This document shows, in pieces, positions 11,658 to 34,606 of a DNA stretch of 64,000 nt. The notes under the pieces are model-generated. The model saw only the letters and a list, made by a program, of their open reading frames with translations, searched no databases and was not told the origin of the DNA. Source of the stretch: Acanthaster planci (lineage: Eukaryota > Echinodermata > Asteroidea > Valvatida > Acanthasteridae). The DNA lies in NCBI RefSeq assembly GCF_001949145.1, contig NW_019091513.1, forward strand, positions 300,295 to 364,294, read 5' to 3'. The first letter of the stretch is position 1; each line of letters starts with the position of its first letter. The translations under genes were made by a program, and so were the position numbers.

Positions 11658-11954
11658 CAGGGGCGGATCCAGGGTGGGGGTGCACGCCCACTGTTTTCAC
11701 CAACAATATAAATAAATAATAAAATAAACAAATGAATCAAAACGAAGAAAAAGAAGGGAGGGAGAAGAAAAAAGGGGTCATACCTGAAACTGCTTCACAG
11801 AGCGCCTAGAACCCAAGAATGCCCTGGACTCTACGCCGTCTGGCTTCGCGCCACGCGCTTGCGGGCATTTCACCATTGACGCTTTCGTTCACGCCCCCCC
11901 CCCTTGGAAAACCCTGGATCACGCCCCCCCGGGAAAATCCTTGATCTGCCTCTG
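11658..11954 (+). mobile_element. Nonautonomous element with CAGGGGCGGATCCAGG-type termini (copy 1)
   Basis: The left end is CAGGGGCGGATCCAGG and the right end is the inverted, diverged form (CCTTGATCTGCCTCTG). A second copy in opposite orientation at 26480-26771 matches along its whole length, including the internal A-rich tract, a GGGGTCA block and a GCGGGCATTTCACCATT-like block. At about 300 bp with no coding capacity, it behaves like a MITE. The transposase family was not determined. Confidence 0.75.
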
Positions 11955-14707
11955 TGTGCCCCCTATCATGGTGCCGTCGCTTCCTCTCTATTACTTTTGT
12001 GCATAGTATGACGTTGGGGCCGTGGGGCCGTCTCACTAACGTATAGTCCTTACCGTCATGTAGATTGTCGTCCCTTCCCTCTCCCGTCGCCTCATAGCTC
12101 TGTGAAAAATATCCCTAGGAACACTGCTTTAGCCTGAAAAAGTATGTTTTCTGAACGGAGTCCCATTAAGAAGTAACAAATCAAGACTACTTCCAGGGCA
12201 GAGGCGAAGATACGACGGGACGCCCTCAGTAATGGAATCAGGGAGTAGCAGACTGCAACGAGCTCGAGATTTAAGAGAAAAGTCAGCGACCGATAAGATT
12301 TAATCTTCTCTATCGGGCAAACGATATTGGCCAAGAGCATTGACACACTTAGTCCGTCTTGTGCAGGAGATGCGACAAAGTGTGTCATAAATAGTACACC
12401 GTATGTTAAAACTTTGCACCATCTATAGCATTAGGGTTGGTTTCCATTATTAAACCTAGTTCTTTAGTTCAAATACAAGAACTGATTACAGTATATTACA
12501 GTCTCTTTCATCATTTCTTGTTCAGTATCCATTTTTTTCTCTGATGTCTCTTTTTACAGCAAACAAACATGTCATTGAGCATTTTGACACGGTACAAAAT
12601 TATGCACTCACGGTCTGATGGTGATGTGTTCTAGCCGTTTAGTCACAATATTCTGTATTTTGTAGCTTCTTGAGCTTAAAATCCCCATGAGCAACTGCGA
12701 GTAATCAACGCAGGGAACTCTATACCACCATACGTCTATTGTGCCAGAAAAGTGCCTCTGTACAAGATGTCAGTGTTATCTGTTGAAATTGAAATGAAAT
12801 TTCTTTGGCATCCAAATACAGTTTTTGGTCTATTTTGCTGACGACGTAACGCCATGGGCCCCATTCGGACATGGAGATGCGCGATGCCAATTGCCACTCA
12901 CAGTAGAGTTTACATGGAGATTAAACTTCCCTCATCGTTTTGTATGAACATTGCACTGATGCGACAAATTTAACTCGGGGGTTATGGGTAATTCTTATCT
13001 CTCCTACAGACCTCGCTTCGATTGCCAGTTGTACAACATCAAAAATTAACTTGAAAGGAAATGCATCTTGCCAACTCTGCATTCTGAGATGATGACATTC
13101 AAACGATACAACTCATTTTAAATTCCTGACTTGACTAACTTGCCTAAACCTTTATGCTTTAAAAACGTACTGAAGCTGCAATTTGTCATAAGAGTTCACT
13201 AAGCTAGCGCATGCGCAGCATTTATTTCAACCCTCCTCCATGTTTCAAGAGACCTACCAACCAGAGTAGAGCGATGTTGGCTGATTCAGATATTGCACTG
13301 TCCTTCAGTACTTTCAGACACTTTGTTTTAGGCGATTTTAATACCAACCGCCAATCAATAGGGGGAAAAAATCAGTGATCGTCTAAGCCTGTATTACGTA
13401 ACATGCTTTCCCGATAGGGTGAGTTGATTGGTTCCCGAAAAGTAAACATCCACACGTGCCACTATGCCTTCTCGATTGGATATTTGCATATACATTAATG
13501 ATGAAGTAACAATCTGAGCATCGAGTCAATGCTCAGCGAATGAGAAAAGAACAAAAGATCTGACAGAGGGGGATGTGCCACAGCGAGACGGCAGGTGTAA
13601 CAATCATTACTAACCTGTCTCCATCACAAGCAGCAACACATAAGGGAGAGTTACAGCTGGGTAGCAAGAAAGCTAATAGACGGGATTCGGGTAAGTTTCG
13701 AAGAAGAAAAAGCTTTAATTCTTTGATGGATCTTGATGTACCAGAATAAAACGGAGAAAAAAAGACAAGGATGAAAAGTTCGAATGTGTTGACGAATTGC
13801 TTTCTACTAATGGGTAGATAAGTATTTAAGGCCACTTCTATATCATGATGGAAAGTTAACGAAGGTAAGGTCAGCTTCTTGTTTTTTTTCCGTAATAAAA
13901 GAGATTAAGTTCCATTATTGGTTTCTTTTATGATGAGGGTATTGGTCAGCATCGTCAGACCTCAGGTATGGGGCCAACTCCTTCGAAAACATGTCAGAGC
14001 GTCACTAAAAGCTGCAAAGTTGTCAAAGAAACCAGGAACGATGCCCAAGGTCCCACTGCGTCGTGGATATCTGCTATTCACGAAGCGCCACAAAGGGGTT
14101 TATCCTTTGCTTGTTATTTCAATCACAGCGACTTAAGAAGCCAACTTACCACTTCATCGGTAGCAGTGGGTTGGAAAGAAGCCTCCGTGTTGCATTGTTT
14201 AGCAGCGATGCTTCTCCTCGCACTGTCCACATGTAGTAAAAAGGCTTTGTACAATCCTTTCAAAAAGTCTTCGATAGGTATTTGGTCATTCCATTCTGCC
14301 CAGAGTCTATATAGACGCTTGCAATGTACCCCAGTCTACTGCAGTTGCCTGCAATTCAGTGTTCCGGAGAAATAAATTTACATATACAGCACAGAGTTCT
14401 CATATGGCCAAATGATAGAACATCTAGCCCCTGGATGGTCTAAACAATTGCAAATATACCGGTGAGTAATCAAGGAGTGGACAGATAAGTACCATGCAAC
14501 ATATATACATCTCCTCACTTTCTTGTACATGTCTGCTCGTTTGCTGTTTCGCCACAGTGAATTAATCTCAAGCGGTAGCACCCGATTCAACGAAGGCTTG
14601 GAAACCTTTTGCATTCTGATACCATGTATTTGATTTTGTGGTCGTTTCACAGGTGGTAACTCTTCTAGACTTGGTTTTTTCAAGCAGCAGTTGCTACTAT
14701 AACAGCC

Positions 14708-25712
<11,005 letters not shown>

Positions 25713-26479
25713 TATAGTACTTCCCCCAATACTTGACTGCACGGTACTGCTTTAGTAACCCCGCTTGATGACGTGGTGATGTAGGAATAATAGGTAGGTT
25801 TTTTTAATAACATTTTTTGTTTATAGAATCAGACACATGCCAGCACACAATCATTTATATCGTTTCAAATTGTCTGGTGAACTTACGACACTTGAAGCCT
25901 CATATCTTCTATGTAGGATGACAAGCGATTTTAATGTTTTGTTTGAAATTATATTTCATTATTGGAGTTTCTATGTGTCTCAGGGTGAATTCAATTCGCT
26001 TAGACCATGCCATGACACTTCCTTGTTGCAGTAAAAATATTTTGCTTCAGGTTGTTTTTTTCTGTTGAATGCATTAACATGTAGATTTAACTCTTGTCAG
26101 TTGAGCGATTGAAAACATTTGCTACGGTAAATGGGAAAATTTGTTTCGTAGAAAACTGTCAAATCTTCGCACATTAGTTTGTTTTCAAAGCAATAGTTTT
26201 GACAGAAATCGGAACAACGGTTCATGAAACATTAACTGATAAATCACGGGCAGTATGCCTCCTCAAAACAGGCCGACTCAAAACAAACAGTTTTTTATGA
26301 ATCTGTAATTTCTTATTGAAATAGCAGCAAAATATATTTTTGAATGCCTTGTATGTGCACCTTTCAAACCATTTAACCTTATTCAAGGGAATTTAGTTGG
26401 CTTCTGAATTTTACGAAAAAAAATTGTACAAATTAATAAGCAAAAGACAGCGTGATGTCATTTCAGGAAGAAGTCTCAA

Positions 26480-26771
26480 CAGAGGCGGATCCAAGATGTT
26501 CCCAAAGGGTGGGTGGGGGGCGTGATCCCGGATTTGCCAAAAGGGGAGCGTGAACAAAAATAGCAATGGTGAATGCCCGCGAGCGCGTAGCCCGAAGGCC
26601 TTACGGAGTGGGATCCGGGACATTTAAGATTCTAGGTGCTCTGCGGTGCAATTTCAGGCAGTGTGACCCCTCTTTTTTCTTCTCCGTTCCTCTTTTTCCT
26701 TTCTGATTTATTTATTTTATTTTGGTGAAAAAGGGGGGCGTGCGCCCCCTTTTCCCCTGGATCCGCCCCTG
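26480..26771 (-). mobile_element. Nonautonomous element with CAGGGGCGGATCCAGG-type termini (copy 2)
   Basis: Its reverse complement starts CAGGGGCGGATCCAGG and follows copy 1 (11658-11954) throughout, including CACCAA-plus-A-rich tract, GAGAAGAAAAAAG, GGGGTCA and GCGGGCATTCACCATTG. The other end reads AGAGGCGGATCCAAG. Two copies in opposite orientation in one window imply a common family. Confidence 0.78.
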
Positions 26772-26879
26772 CTCAAGGTTGCAGCTACCATAACACTAAA
26801 AATCTGCCAATATTTCTGACATTAATGTGCCGTCTTAAACTTTGTTTTCTTTGGCGTTTTATTGTACTTTAACACTTGT

Positions 26880-27110
26880 GAGACAAATTTAGGGTTTCAC
26901 AATTTGAGCAGAAACCTCCGAATGAACCGTGTCATCCAGAAATATGACATCACAGCAATAGCACTGATATTTGTCTGGAAAGTGTGGATTTATTTTCAAT
27001 AATTAACCAGAAAGGGGTGTTCAACATTGAAATACATCCAACTTGAGTGTAAAAATGCACAGAATACTTACTAAGGTAAAACAACCTGGACCCTTAAGGT
27101 TCTCAGAATT
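26880..27110 (+). repeat. Dispersed old repeat, copy B (3' half)
   Basis: It shares a collinear series of short blocks with 36240-36480: a GGGTTTCACAATTTGAGC-like start, GACATCACAGCAATA, TTTGTCTGGAAAG, TGCACAGAATAC and CTGGACCCTT. Identity is moderate and was judged by eye. Confidence 0.5.
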
Positions 27111-27668
27111 AACTGTGTTGTGGCTTAATAGTTTATTGTTAACGGCGTCTTGCATATCGTACGCTCAACTAAACTAATGGTTAATATATGTATATAATAC
27201 AAAATAATGCCGCAGATTGCAAGCTAATAAACTTAATCTTTAGTTTAAAACTTTAACTTAATACATGTATTTGATGTAACCTTTGAAACAGGAACATATC
27301 TTTCACGGGTCTTGAGTTATTACCGAACATAGTCTATTCTCTCTCTAAAACGTGCAATTTATTGTTGCTTACTTAACTTCTTGCCAAAAGTTGGTAACAA
27401 TGTCAAATCACTGTTGTTTGGAAATTTCCCACTGTTCAAATTTTGTTCAAATTATCCAACAATTGTGTATTTTCCAACTAAACCCAATAAACTTCCAACA
27501 GTATAAAAAGTATTCAAAATCAACGGCACTGCAATGTAATGGGCTTGGAATGTCAGATTTCGCTTAGGCCTGGTTTTCATGGATGTATGTGCACCTGTAT
27601 AAAAAATTTTCAAGTTGTAGTTGTTAGGCAATCGTTGTGACGTACTCTTTATATTTATTTATTTGTTA

Positions 27669-27836
27669 CGGGCATTTCACAATAGTGCGCCTCCAAGAGT
27701 TCGCAACGCGTTGGCCAATCACAATACACAAAATCTGTCGACCCAAAGCGCATTTGGAAAGGGTCGACAGATTTCGTGGGTTGTGATGGGCCATCGCGTT
27801 GCAAACTCTTGGAGGCGCACTATTGTGAATCGCCCG
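27669..27836. mobile_element. TA-flanked foldback MITE
   Basis: A nearly complete palindrome of 168 bases, with TA at 27667-27668 and 27837-27838. Arms of about 75 bases pair at high identity, for example ATAGTGCGCCTCCAAGAG with CTCTTGGAGGCGCACTAT, and AAATCTGTCGACCC with GGGTCGACAGATTT. TA duplication fits Tc1/mariner-type mobilisation. Open frames on both strands here are symmetric artefacts. Confidence 0.88.
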
Positions 27837-28679
27837 TATTCGCAGCAAAGTGATGAATATCCGTCACTCCGCGTGAATGCCGATGTTGGTATCTAAAATT
27901 CGAGGCAAGGGTGGGCATCCACCTGGTGGATTGATTGGAAAACGTAGCTTTGGCATAACGTTTTATCACTTTTAACTACTATTTCTAGATATACACAAAG
28001 GTCTAAAAGTATAACCAAGTGTAATACATAATTACTTCGAAGTTATCATGTGCTTGTAATCGGTGCTTTAACCACAGAACAATAAAACTTGATATGTGAA
28101 AACCTCAAATGTTGTATAACACTGCGAGTATTTTCGCCTTATTCCATCATTAAGATCATGCTACATAAAACAGCAAATTTCAATCTCTTCCTGTAAAATG
28201 CTTGGCGCTTCCCATTCATTTTGCAAGACACCATTTCCCCGTTTTCCAAGCGGGTATTTCTTTCGCACTTACACGAATTGCTATCTCAATATCAATTTTA
28301 AAGAAATGGTGCTAATTGTGCTCAAAACACGACCACGTCTACATTTACTCCTGGGCAGCGAGCCAAATGGTATACACCGACAAAAATTAGCTGAACCCTT
28401 CTGTCCTTTATCTGAATTCAATTGCATTAAGCAAGTTATTTCTTTCGCCTGTTTATTGAATTGAATTTGCAGGAGACGTACTTCGTGGGAAATCCGTTAT
28501 AAACTACAATATAAAAACCATAAGTCAGAATGTTTTTACGTTATGCAAATTCTTCCTCTTTTTAATACATGGAATGAGGACCGATATCCTTCATTTGCAC
28601 GTACATGTCACTTTCACAAATGAGACCAGTCCGAAATATCGACAGGCAATATGCATCTGTTAATTTGCTTCTTCGCTGA

Positions 28680-28930
28680 ACAATAAGCAACTTACTGCCG
28701 GCCAGCGAACAATCACAAATCAACGCCGGCCGATGATTATCTCCCGAAGGCCTTTCATTTTCCAGCAGGCGAACAGCGCTAATTAGAGCGAACCACAGAT
28801 TGTCGGAGAGGTGTCACGGCGCAGTGTAATGTAGTCACCTGTGCTGCATTCAGACATGGTTATTGATCGGGTGGCCGCAAGTCATTACATGATGTGCATT
28901 ACGTACTTCGTCAGCGCATCACAGTCCTCT
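28680..28930. promoter_or_regulatory. Possible cis-regulatory block
   Basis: A repeat-poor stretch with higher GC than its surroundings. It carries two GCCGGCC-containing strings around ACAATCACAAATC, a TAATTAG homeodomain core, and CATTACATGATGTGCATTACG. No coding frame. Function is inferred from composition alone. Confidence 0.2.
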
Positions 28931-29639
28931 TAATTGACTTTCATCCCTGCATCGAGAAGAAAGGATGCAATTAAAAATATGTCCTGTAATTTTCCTAGCA
29001 ACTTTAAAAACATGCACTGTGAGCGGATATTAGACCAACAACACACCATACCAGTGTAAGTGGCGCCAGAAAAACGTGATACAAAAAGGCATCCCATCAT
29101 AAACCAAATAAACATGTCTTGCATGATTTTTTAAAAAAGGAATTTAGATTTTTAAGCGACACTTAAGTTATGATATTAACCACACTGTTGGCATGCATGC
29201 GATTATTAAGCGTTTGATCAATTTGTTCCAATTTAGAAAAAAATCAGCTTGAGTCTTTGCAAGTTGGGAGGTCCTTTTTTCAATGCTATATTGATATGCC
29301 TTGTTAGAAGAATGACGAGATGTGGACAACTTTTTCATAACTATAAAAGTGTGGAAGTCCCTGCATGCCACGCATAATGGCAGTAATGAAATTCCACACG
29401 AAAGCCATGTCTTGTAGAACGGTTGATCTATAAAGAAAACAACAACCGCATAGTTACCTTCTTCCCTCCCCTACAACCCAAACTCCTCGTCGAAAGAGTA
29501 CTATTTGGTCGTCCATGAGAAACTTTGGATAAACCGCACTCTGCTGATTGCCAGCTGTGTGTATTGGGAGTGATGAATCGCTATATCTTACGGGCAAACT
29601 ATTACTGACTCTGCTTTGCCAGTGGCAATGGTAGCAGGA

Positions 29640-30060
29640 TGACGGTTGCTCAAATTGCTGGCGCTTCCGGTCTCACTTTTTAATTAAGGTCGGAGAGAAA
29701 GCCAGAGAGTCGTTACATAATTCATTGATTGGTGGCTTCATGGAGCCTGCACTGTCCACAATGACCACGCTTTGTTCTACTGAAATCTGTGAGCTCAGTG
29801 CACGGCCGTCCATTCAATCATTACGATTGAATATTGACACTCGTCGGTACCTGTTTAAACAATAGCATTCGACTGAGCAACAAAGAGAGAGAATTGAAGC
29901 GACCTCCTGAGAATTCCTTGTCTTTTGTAATGAGTCCTGAGCCTAATTGTTAAGACGAAAGTCGGCGACGCAATCCAAATTAAACTTGAGACCAATGTGC
30001 TGCCTGAATTATAATTAATGAAGCTAAAAGCTGTCGAATGGGATTGGGTGGATGCTGGAA
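29640..30060. promoter_or_regulatory. Possible cis-regulatory block
   Basis: Another repeat-poor stretch with TTTTTAATTAAGG, ACATAATTCATTGATTGG, CATTCAATCATTACGATTG and ATAATTAATGAAGC, typical homeodomain/PBX-like cores. No coding frame. Inferred only. Confidence 0.2.
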
Positions 30061-31691
30061 CAGGTGCACAGATGGGAAAGGAAAACAAAACAAACGCAGG
30101 TTTTCTGGAGGGGAGGACATTATATACTATGTGACACAAAATTTCCTGAGGAAATATGTACTGCATGTTTGGGAAGCAGCTCGTTCGTTCGAACTCAACT
30201 AACTACTACCCACTCCCATCCCTGGGATTTATTGTCCACGCGCCGGCTCAGGTGAATTGTGGAACAGAGAACACACTTTGCTGTAAAACTTCATGGCTCA
30301 TGTAAATCCTTTATTATTACCTTTGCCTTAGAAAGTCTGGCACTTCGTTTCCGTCCCAGGGGTAATGGTGTAAGCAAAGTTGAATCATAAGAAAAATGCC
30401 TAACGGCGGCATACAGGTACACGTGTATACTATGGTGCCAAATGCCACAGATGTGCAATGTGTGACTTGATGATTTTCTTTACTCGAAGGGATGCTTCAT
30501 CTCAGAATGTGTCTGTTTGGGCCCTAAGATATACGACCTCCACAAAGCAATATAAAGATCACTTAAAATAGAATACTGTAGTCCATACAGCTTTTCGGAA
30601 AAATCGCAGGTTTTAACGGTAATGGCTGTCAGAAGAGTTTTGAGGGTTAAAACCAAGGCCGCGTCAAAAGTCCTGTCTGGGGCTGAAACATGCCCGATGG
30701 GTCTTCCCCAGTTACAAAGGCATGGGCACATAATGATAATGTCGAACCCCCTGGCCGTGGCTTAACAGGGGGATTGGGTACACGCCCCCGTGCTTGAAGC
30801 ATGTAGCCCATATGCCCCCAAAAATGCCCTCAAAAATGTTTAACTGTGACCTGAACCACTTAGTACCCCTTCAGAAAATGGAAGCCCCGTTCTCCCTGGT
30901 ACCCCAGTTACGCCACTGAGCTCTAGAATAAATTTTGACACAGTTAATATGACCCCCGAAAACTGGGCCGTTGGAGTTCTAGTCGCAGCTTAAGTCACAC
31001 ATCTGTCCTTCAGAGAGTTGGGTGTGTAATACATCAAAACGTTTTCTTATTACTTTCGCGTCCACACTAAAGTAATAAAATACCCCAAGTGTGATTTTCA
31101 CACCAGTACTACGTCGTAGCGTATCTAATAAGCGGTGATTATGCCTTTTGTATCAGTGTCTCTTATGTATGATACGGTAAATGAAAAAAATGCATAACGA
31201 CGCAATGCCAGGAGGCAAGAAGGTAGCAAAAGCATCGGCGACGCCACGATTTTTCTGGGGGCGCTTTTTTCCAGGCAGAAAATTCCCGGGAAAGGCGTCA
31301 AAGCAAAGTTCTTTTGCTCCCCCTTTTGGCCGTTTTTAAAAGTTGTGGACGCTTGGCGACGAGCTAATGGTTCGTACTGATAGCGCCCTCTTGCGGCGGC
31401 GAATGCAGGTTTTCGCGAACATCTACAACAGAAGTCCTATTACAGTAGAACAATTCGCCACCGATAGCCCTCGAGCAGAAGCACCCCCTCATCGGGTGAA
31501 AAGAGTCATGTTGGTAAGGGTTTTTTATTTTGTTGGTAGAGATGCGACCGTATCGTGTGCATTTCCTAATCGTTCGTCTGTGCCGACCAAAGGAGCCTCC
31601 GTTTCTAAGAACATTGCGCTCTCTATAGGTCCAGCTTGAAGCTCATAGTTCCTTCCCCTATCTCCTAAACGTTACGGTTTCTTATGTTAGA

Positions 31692-31814
31692 AAAAAATGA
31701 ATGACCAAATATTGGGATAGAGAAAAGACACGACCTCTAATACTAAACCTTAAATACTCTATGATACTTGTACAGAAAGAGAAGAAAAAGAAATAAACGT
31801 CCTAAACACAAAAC
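31692..31814 (+). repeat. Direct repeat, left copy
   Basis: About 122 bases starting AAAAAATGAATGACC that recur at 32138-32261 with only two or three differences. The intervening 323 bases are not repeated. Confidence 0.9.
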
Positions 31815-32137
31815 ATATTTCCGTCTTTTTGTTGAATTTGGAAGAAAGAGAAGTTAATGCATAAATTGTCTGTCATTTGAGAATTAATTTCATGGTTCTG
31901 AGGGCTAGGCATTCTGACGCGACACAGCCTATCAAATACACAGAAAAACTGACACTGGTTGTAACTTGAGGGCGTTTTACAATAACACTTGTCAGGGCTC
32001 TTTATACAGAGACTTGCGACATGAGTGTCTCAATTTGTGGAACCAAAATGGTGGATTATGCATCAGTTCACAGGGTCAATTAGCACACAGTGGCTGCATG
32101 CTGTAGTGTACACGTGATGAACAGTTATTTTTCAGGT

Positions 32138-32261
32138 AAAAAATGAATGACCAAATATTGGGATAGAGAAAAGACACGACCTCTGATACTAAACCTTAAA
32201 TACTCTATAATACTTGTACAGAAAGAGAAGAAAAAGAAATAAACGTCCTAAACACAAAACA
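32138..32261 (+). repeat. Direct repeat, right copy
   Basis: Near-identical copy of 31692-31814, same orientation, offset about 446 bases. The high identity suggests a recent event. Confidence 0.9.
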
Positions 32262-32463
32262 AGTTAACCAAACTAAATTTATAATAGTATGGGGGGTCAG
32301 ACAAAAGCCGAAGCTTGCACTGGGTCTGCCCCCTGCGAGGAGAGTGAGTGCAAATGTGATTTACACAATTCGTAGGAAAAATATTAATTACACTGAAGTG
32401 TGGAGGTCTTCATGACTTAAGTTTAATAAATTGATACGTAGAGTCTGAAGTTGGCGCTTCTCA

Positions 32464-32527
32464 AGCTCTGACCCTTGTCAGCTCTGACACTTGCCAGCTC
32501 TGATACTTGCCAGCTCTGACACTAGTC
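32464..32527 (+). repeat. 16-bp tandem repeat, four copies
   Basis: Four consecutive units of the form AGCTCTGACACTTGCC, each differing at one to three positions. Confidence 0.9.
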
Positions 32528-34185
32528 TTGTCAGAAGCATAGTTAAAAGTCCCTGGAAAGGGTCGACTGGTATAAGTGATAGCTTGAAAACTGACGAGGG
32601 CTCTTCTGAGCCACGTTCAAAAGGCTGTACCGAAGTACTTGTTACGGACCCCAAATGTCCCTAGTAACTGTGGACGATGAACTGGGGGCTGGTTATTTGC
32701 AAATGTGGAATGTTAAGCTGAAAAAAGTGATTTTTTTGGGAGAAAACTTATCTCTTTGTGGCGATAAATCAATACTTTACCCTAACAGTCCGAAATCCTC
32801 CGATTTCAATATGATTTTACATACACCCTAGGGGGTTATGGTTACCAAAGATCCCGCAGAGGTGACCAAATCTATGTTTGCCAACAAAGAAAGAACAGTG
32901 AAAGAAATGTAAATGTTAACTTTGTTTTTCCACTGTGAATGCACAAAAGAAGACGCATGGTTTCATTTTACTCAAACGAGGAAAACTGTATTAACTTAAA
33001 CACAGAAGTTTCAGTAACCAATTATAATTATTTCGAGTTTGACTATCATTTTCCCAACACAACATTATGGCGGCGTAATAATGCTCGTACTCTGACGGAC
33101 GCACAGGAATCGAAACGAAAGCGCTCGACTTCAGCCGAGTTTACTTAATTCCCACGTCCTACGGAATTTGCGAGAGCATGAACACGTGCGATTAATTTTC
33201 TTGCAGAGGAGTATTTCTTCCTGCATCGCCCTCTCATTAAATGGTTTGCAGAACCCCTACTCAGTTGACTTCGCGGGTCAATGATTGATGTGTCGATTGC
33301 ATGGGAACAAGTCGAACGGGTTTCGCCTCGCCAGCCGCTGCGCCGCGACTGTTTCTTGCTCCGTGTTCATAGCATGAAAAGAACATGGTCAGGCCGAGCA
33401 ACCCCAGTCAACCCTGTCAGGGGACAAAGGTAATGCTATCTATGAGTAACTGGTCATGGCACTAAAATGTAGAAGGGTTCTCGACCTTGACTGTTGCTAG
33501 ACTTCAGAATGTGCTCCAGGGATCCTTCACTCTATTATTCTTTACCATGTGGTTCACCTGTGATTCTACACGTCGTACAGAACTGCATCCACATATGAAT
33601 CTCGACACTACCCATGTGTGCGCGTACTTGTCTATTCGTGCCCACGTTCATTCACGTTGACGGCAAAACTGCTCAAGTTGTGCACAGGTATACGTGCAAG
33701 TGTTCTCAGTGTGGGAGCTATTCAAGTCTCTTCAACGTTACATTATACGAAAACCAAATAATCAAGACTTGTTTCAACTTTGACACTAATTCCACTGCAG
33801 CTGTGGTTTGATTCTTTCCGTCCTGGTGCATGAGCAGATTTCTCAGAAAGTTTTGTGCTGTACCGTGGATGAAGCCATAGTTGTACTAGTAGAGACTTAC
33901 TTTGGACTTACTCGGGCGGAACCGCGTTCTCTTCAAGACTGTGTTCGTCGTGTGTGGATTGCTGTCAGTCCCAGCCGACCGTGGCCAGACCATGAAGCTG
34001 CGGTGTAATTGAACAATGGTGCTTGTGTTGTGTACCGGCCTATCCATGTTTCAAAGTTGTAGTTCGGTGATACGATGGATCGCTAAAACCAGTCATAAGG
34101 CTGGTGTTGAAGACTATCCCTTAAGTCGCGAATAGGGAAACCGTATGATCGACCGTCGTCGTAACTATACTACTAAAGCAACAAG

Positions 34186-34606
34186 ATGAGTCGAATGTGG
34201 AGTTTTCTTTGTATCCTCCTTGCATGTCAAGGGACACTCGCACAGTTTTACTCCAGCAACGAAATACGTCGTTTCTCGAGGGATGTCGGTTCGGACATGA
34301 ATGGAATGCATAGTGCGATATACAGCCGGGAGGAAACCCGCGAAATACAAGAGGAAATCCTCAACCTTTTGGGCTTGAAGCGAAGACCGCGACCTGAAGC
34401 AGTCAAAAGCACGCAGAATCATTCGGCGCCATTGTTTATGCTGGATCTTTACCGTTCCTTGAATATCAAGGAGTTTGAAGATGAGGATTTGGAGTTGTAT
34501 TTTCTGTCAGACGACTCGGTACCGTGGATGCCTGGTACTATGTTCAACTACACGCTAAATGAGGTATCAGCCGTAAACCAAGCCGATACAATCATGAGTC
34601 TTCCAG
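34186..34606 (+). CDS. BMP5-8: BMP exon 1 (signal peptide, start of propeptide)
   Basis: 421 bases encode the signal peptide and prodomain up to ADTIMSLP, ending one base into the next codon at a CAG/GTAACT donor. The open frame beyond 34606 is intron. Confidence 0.95.

Larger units (their letters stand above)
6395..14707. other. Intergenic region between divergent genes
   Basis: No supported coding exon was found. Short open frames here have no recognisable motif and no splice-supported partner. The region should hold the promoter and any noncoding first exon of the capping-enzyme gene, and the promoter and 5' UTR of the SNAG factor. It also carries a foldback element (9684-9945), a GC-richer patch near 11080-11170, poly-C/poly-G repeat debris at about 9220-9490 and 11330-11440, and a TIR element (11658-11954). 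Confidence 0.6.
25713..34185. other. Intergenic region between SNAG factor and BMP gene
   Basis: No coding exon is supported. It contains a TIR element (26480-26771), a dispersed repeat copy (26880-27110), a TA-flanked foldback MITE (27669-27836), a pair of 120-bp direct repeats (31692-31814 and 32138-32261) and a 16-bp tandem repeat (32464-32527). Repeat-poor blocks at 28680-28930 and 29640-30060 are possible cis-regulatory DNA. The BMP promoter and 5' UTR should lie near its right end. Confidence 0.6.

Noticed and set aside
13968-14375. 135-codon open frame just upstream of the SNAG exon
   Set aside because: No recognisable domain; it ends before the SNAG exon and is not needed for the gene model. 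It may be 5' UTR or plain intergenic DNA.
27621-27896. Open frames on both strands sharing HNSAPPRV-type peptides
   Set aside because: Explained by the palindromic MITE at 27669-27836.
32464-32527. CRISPR-like array
   Set aside because: Units are contiguous 16-bp tandem copies without spacers, in an animal genome.
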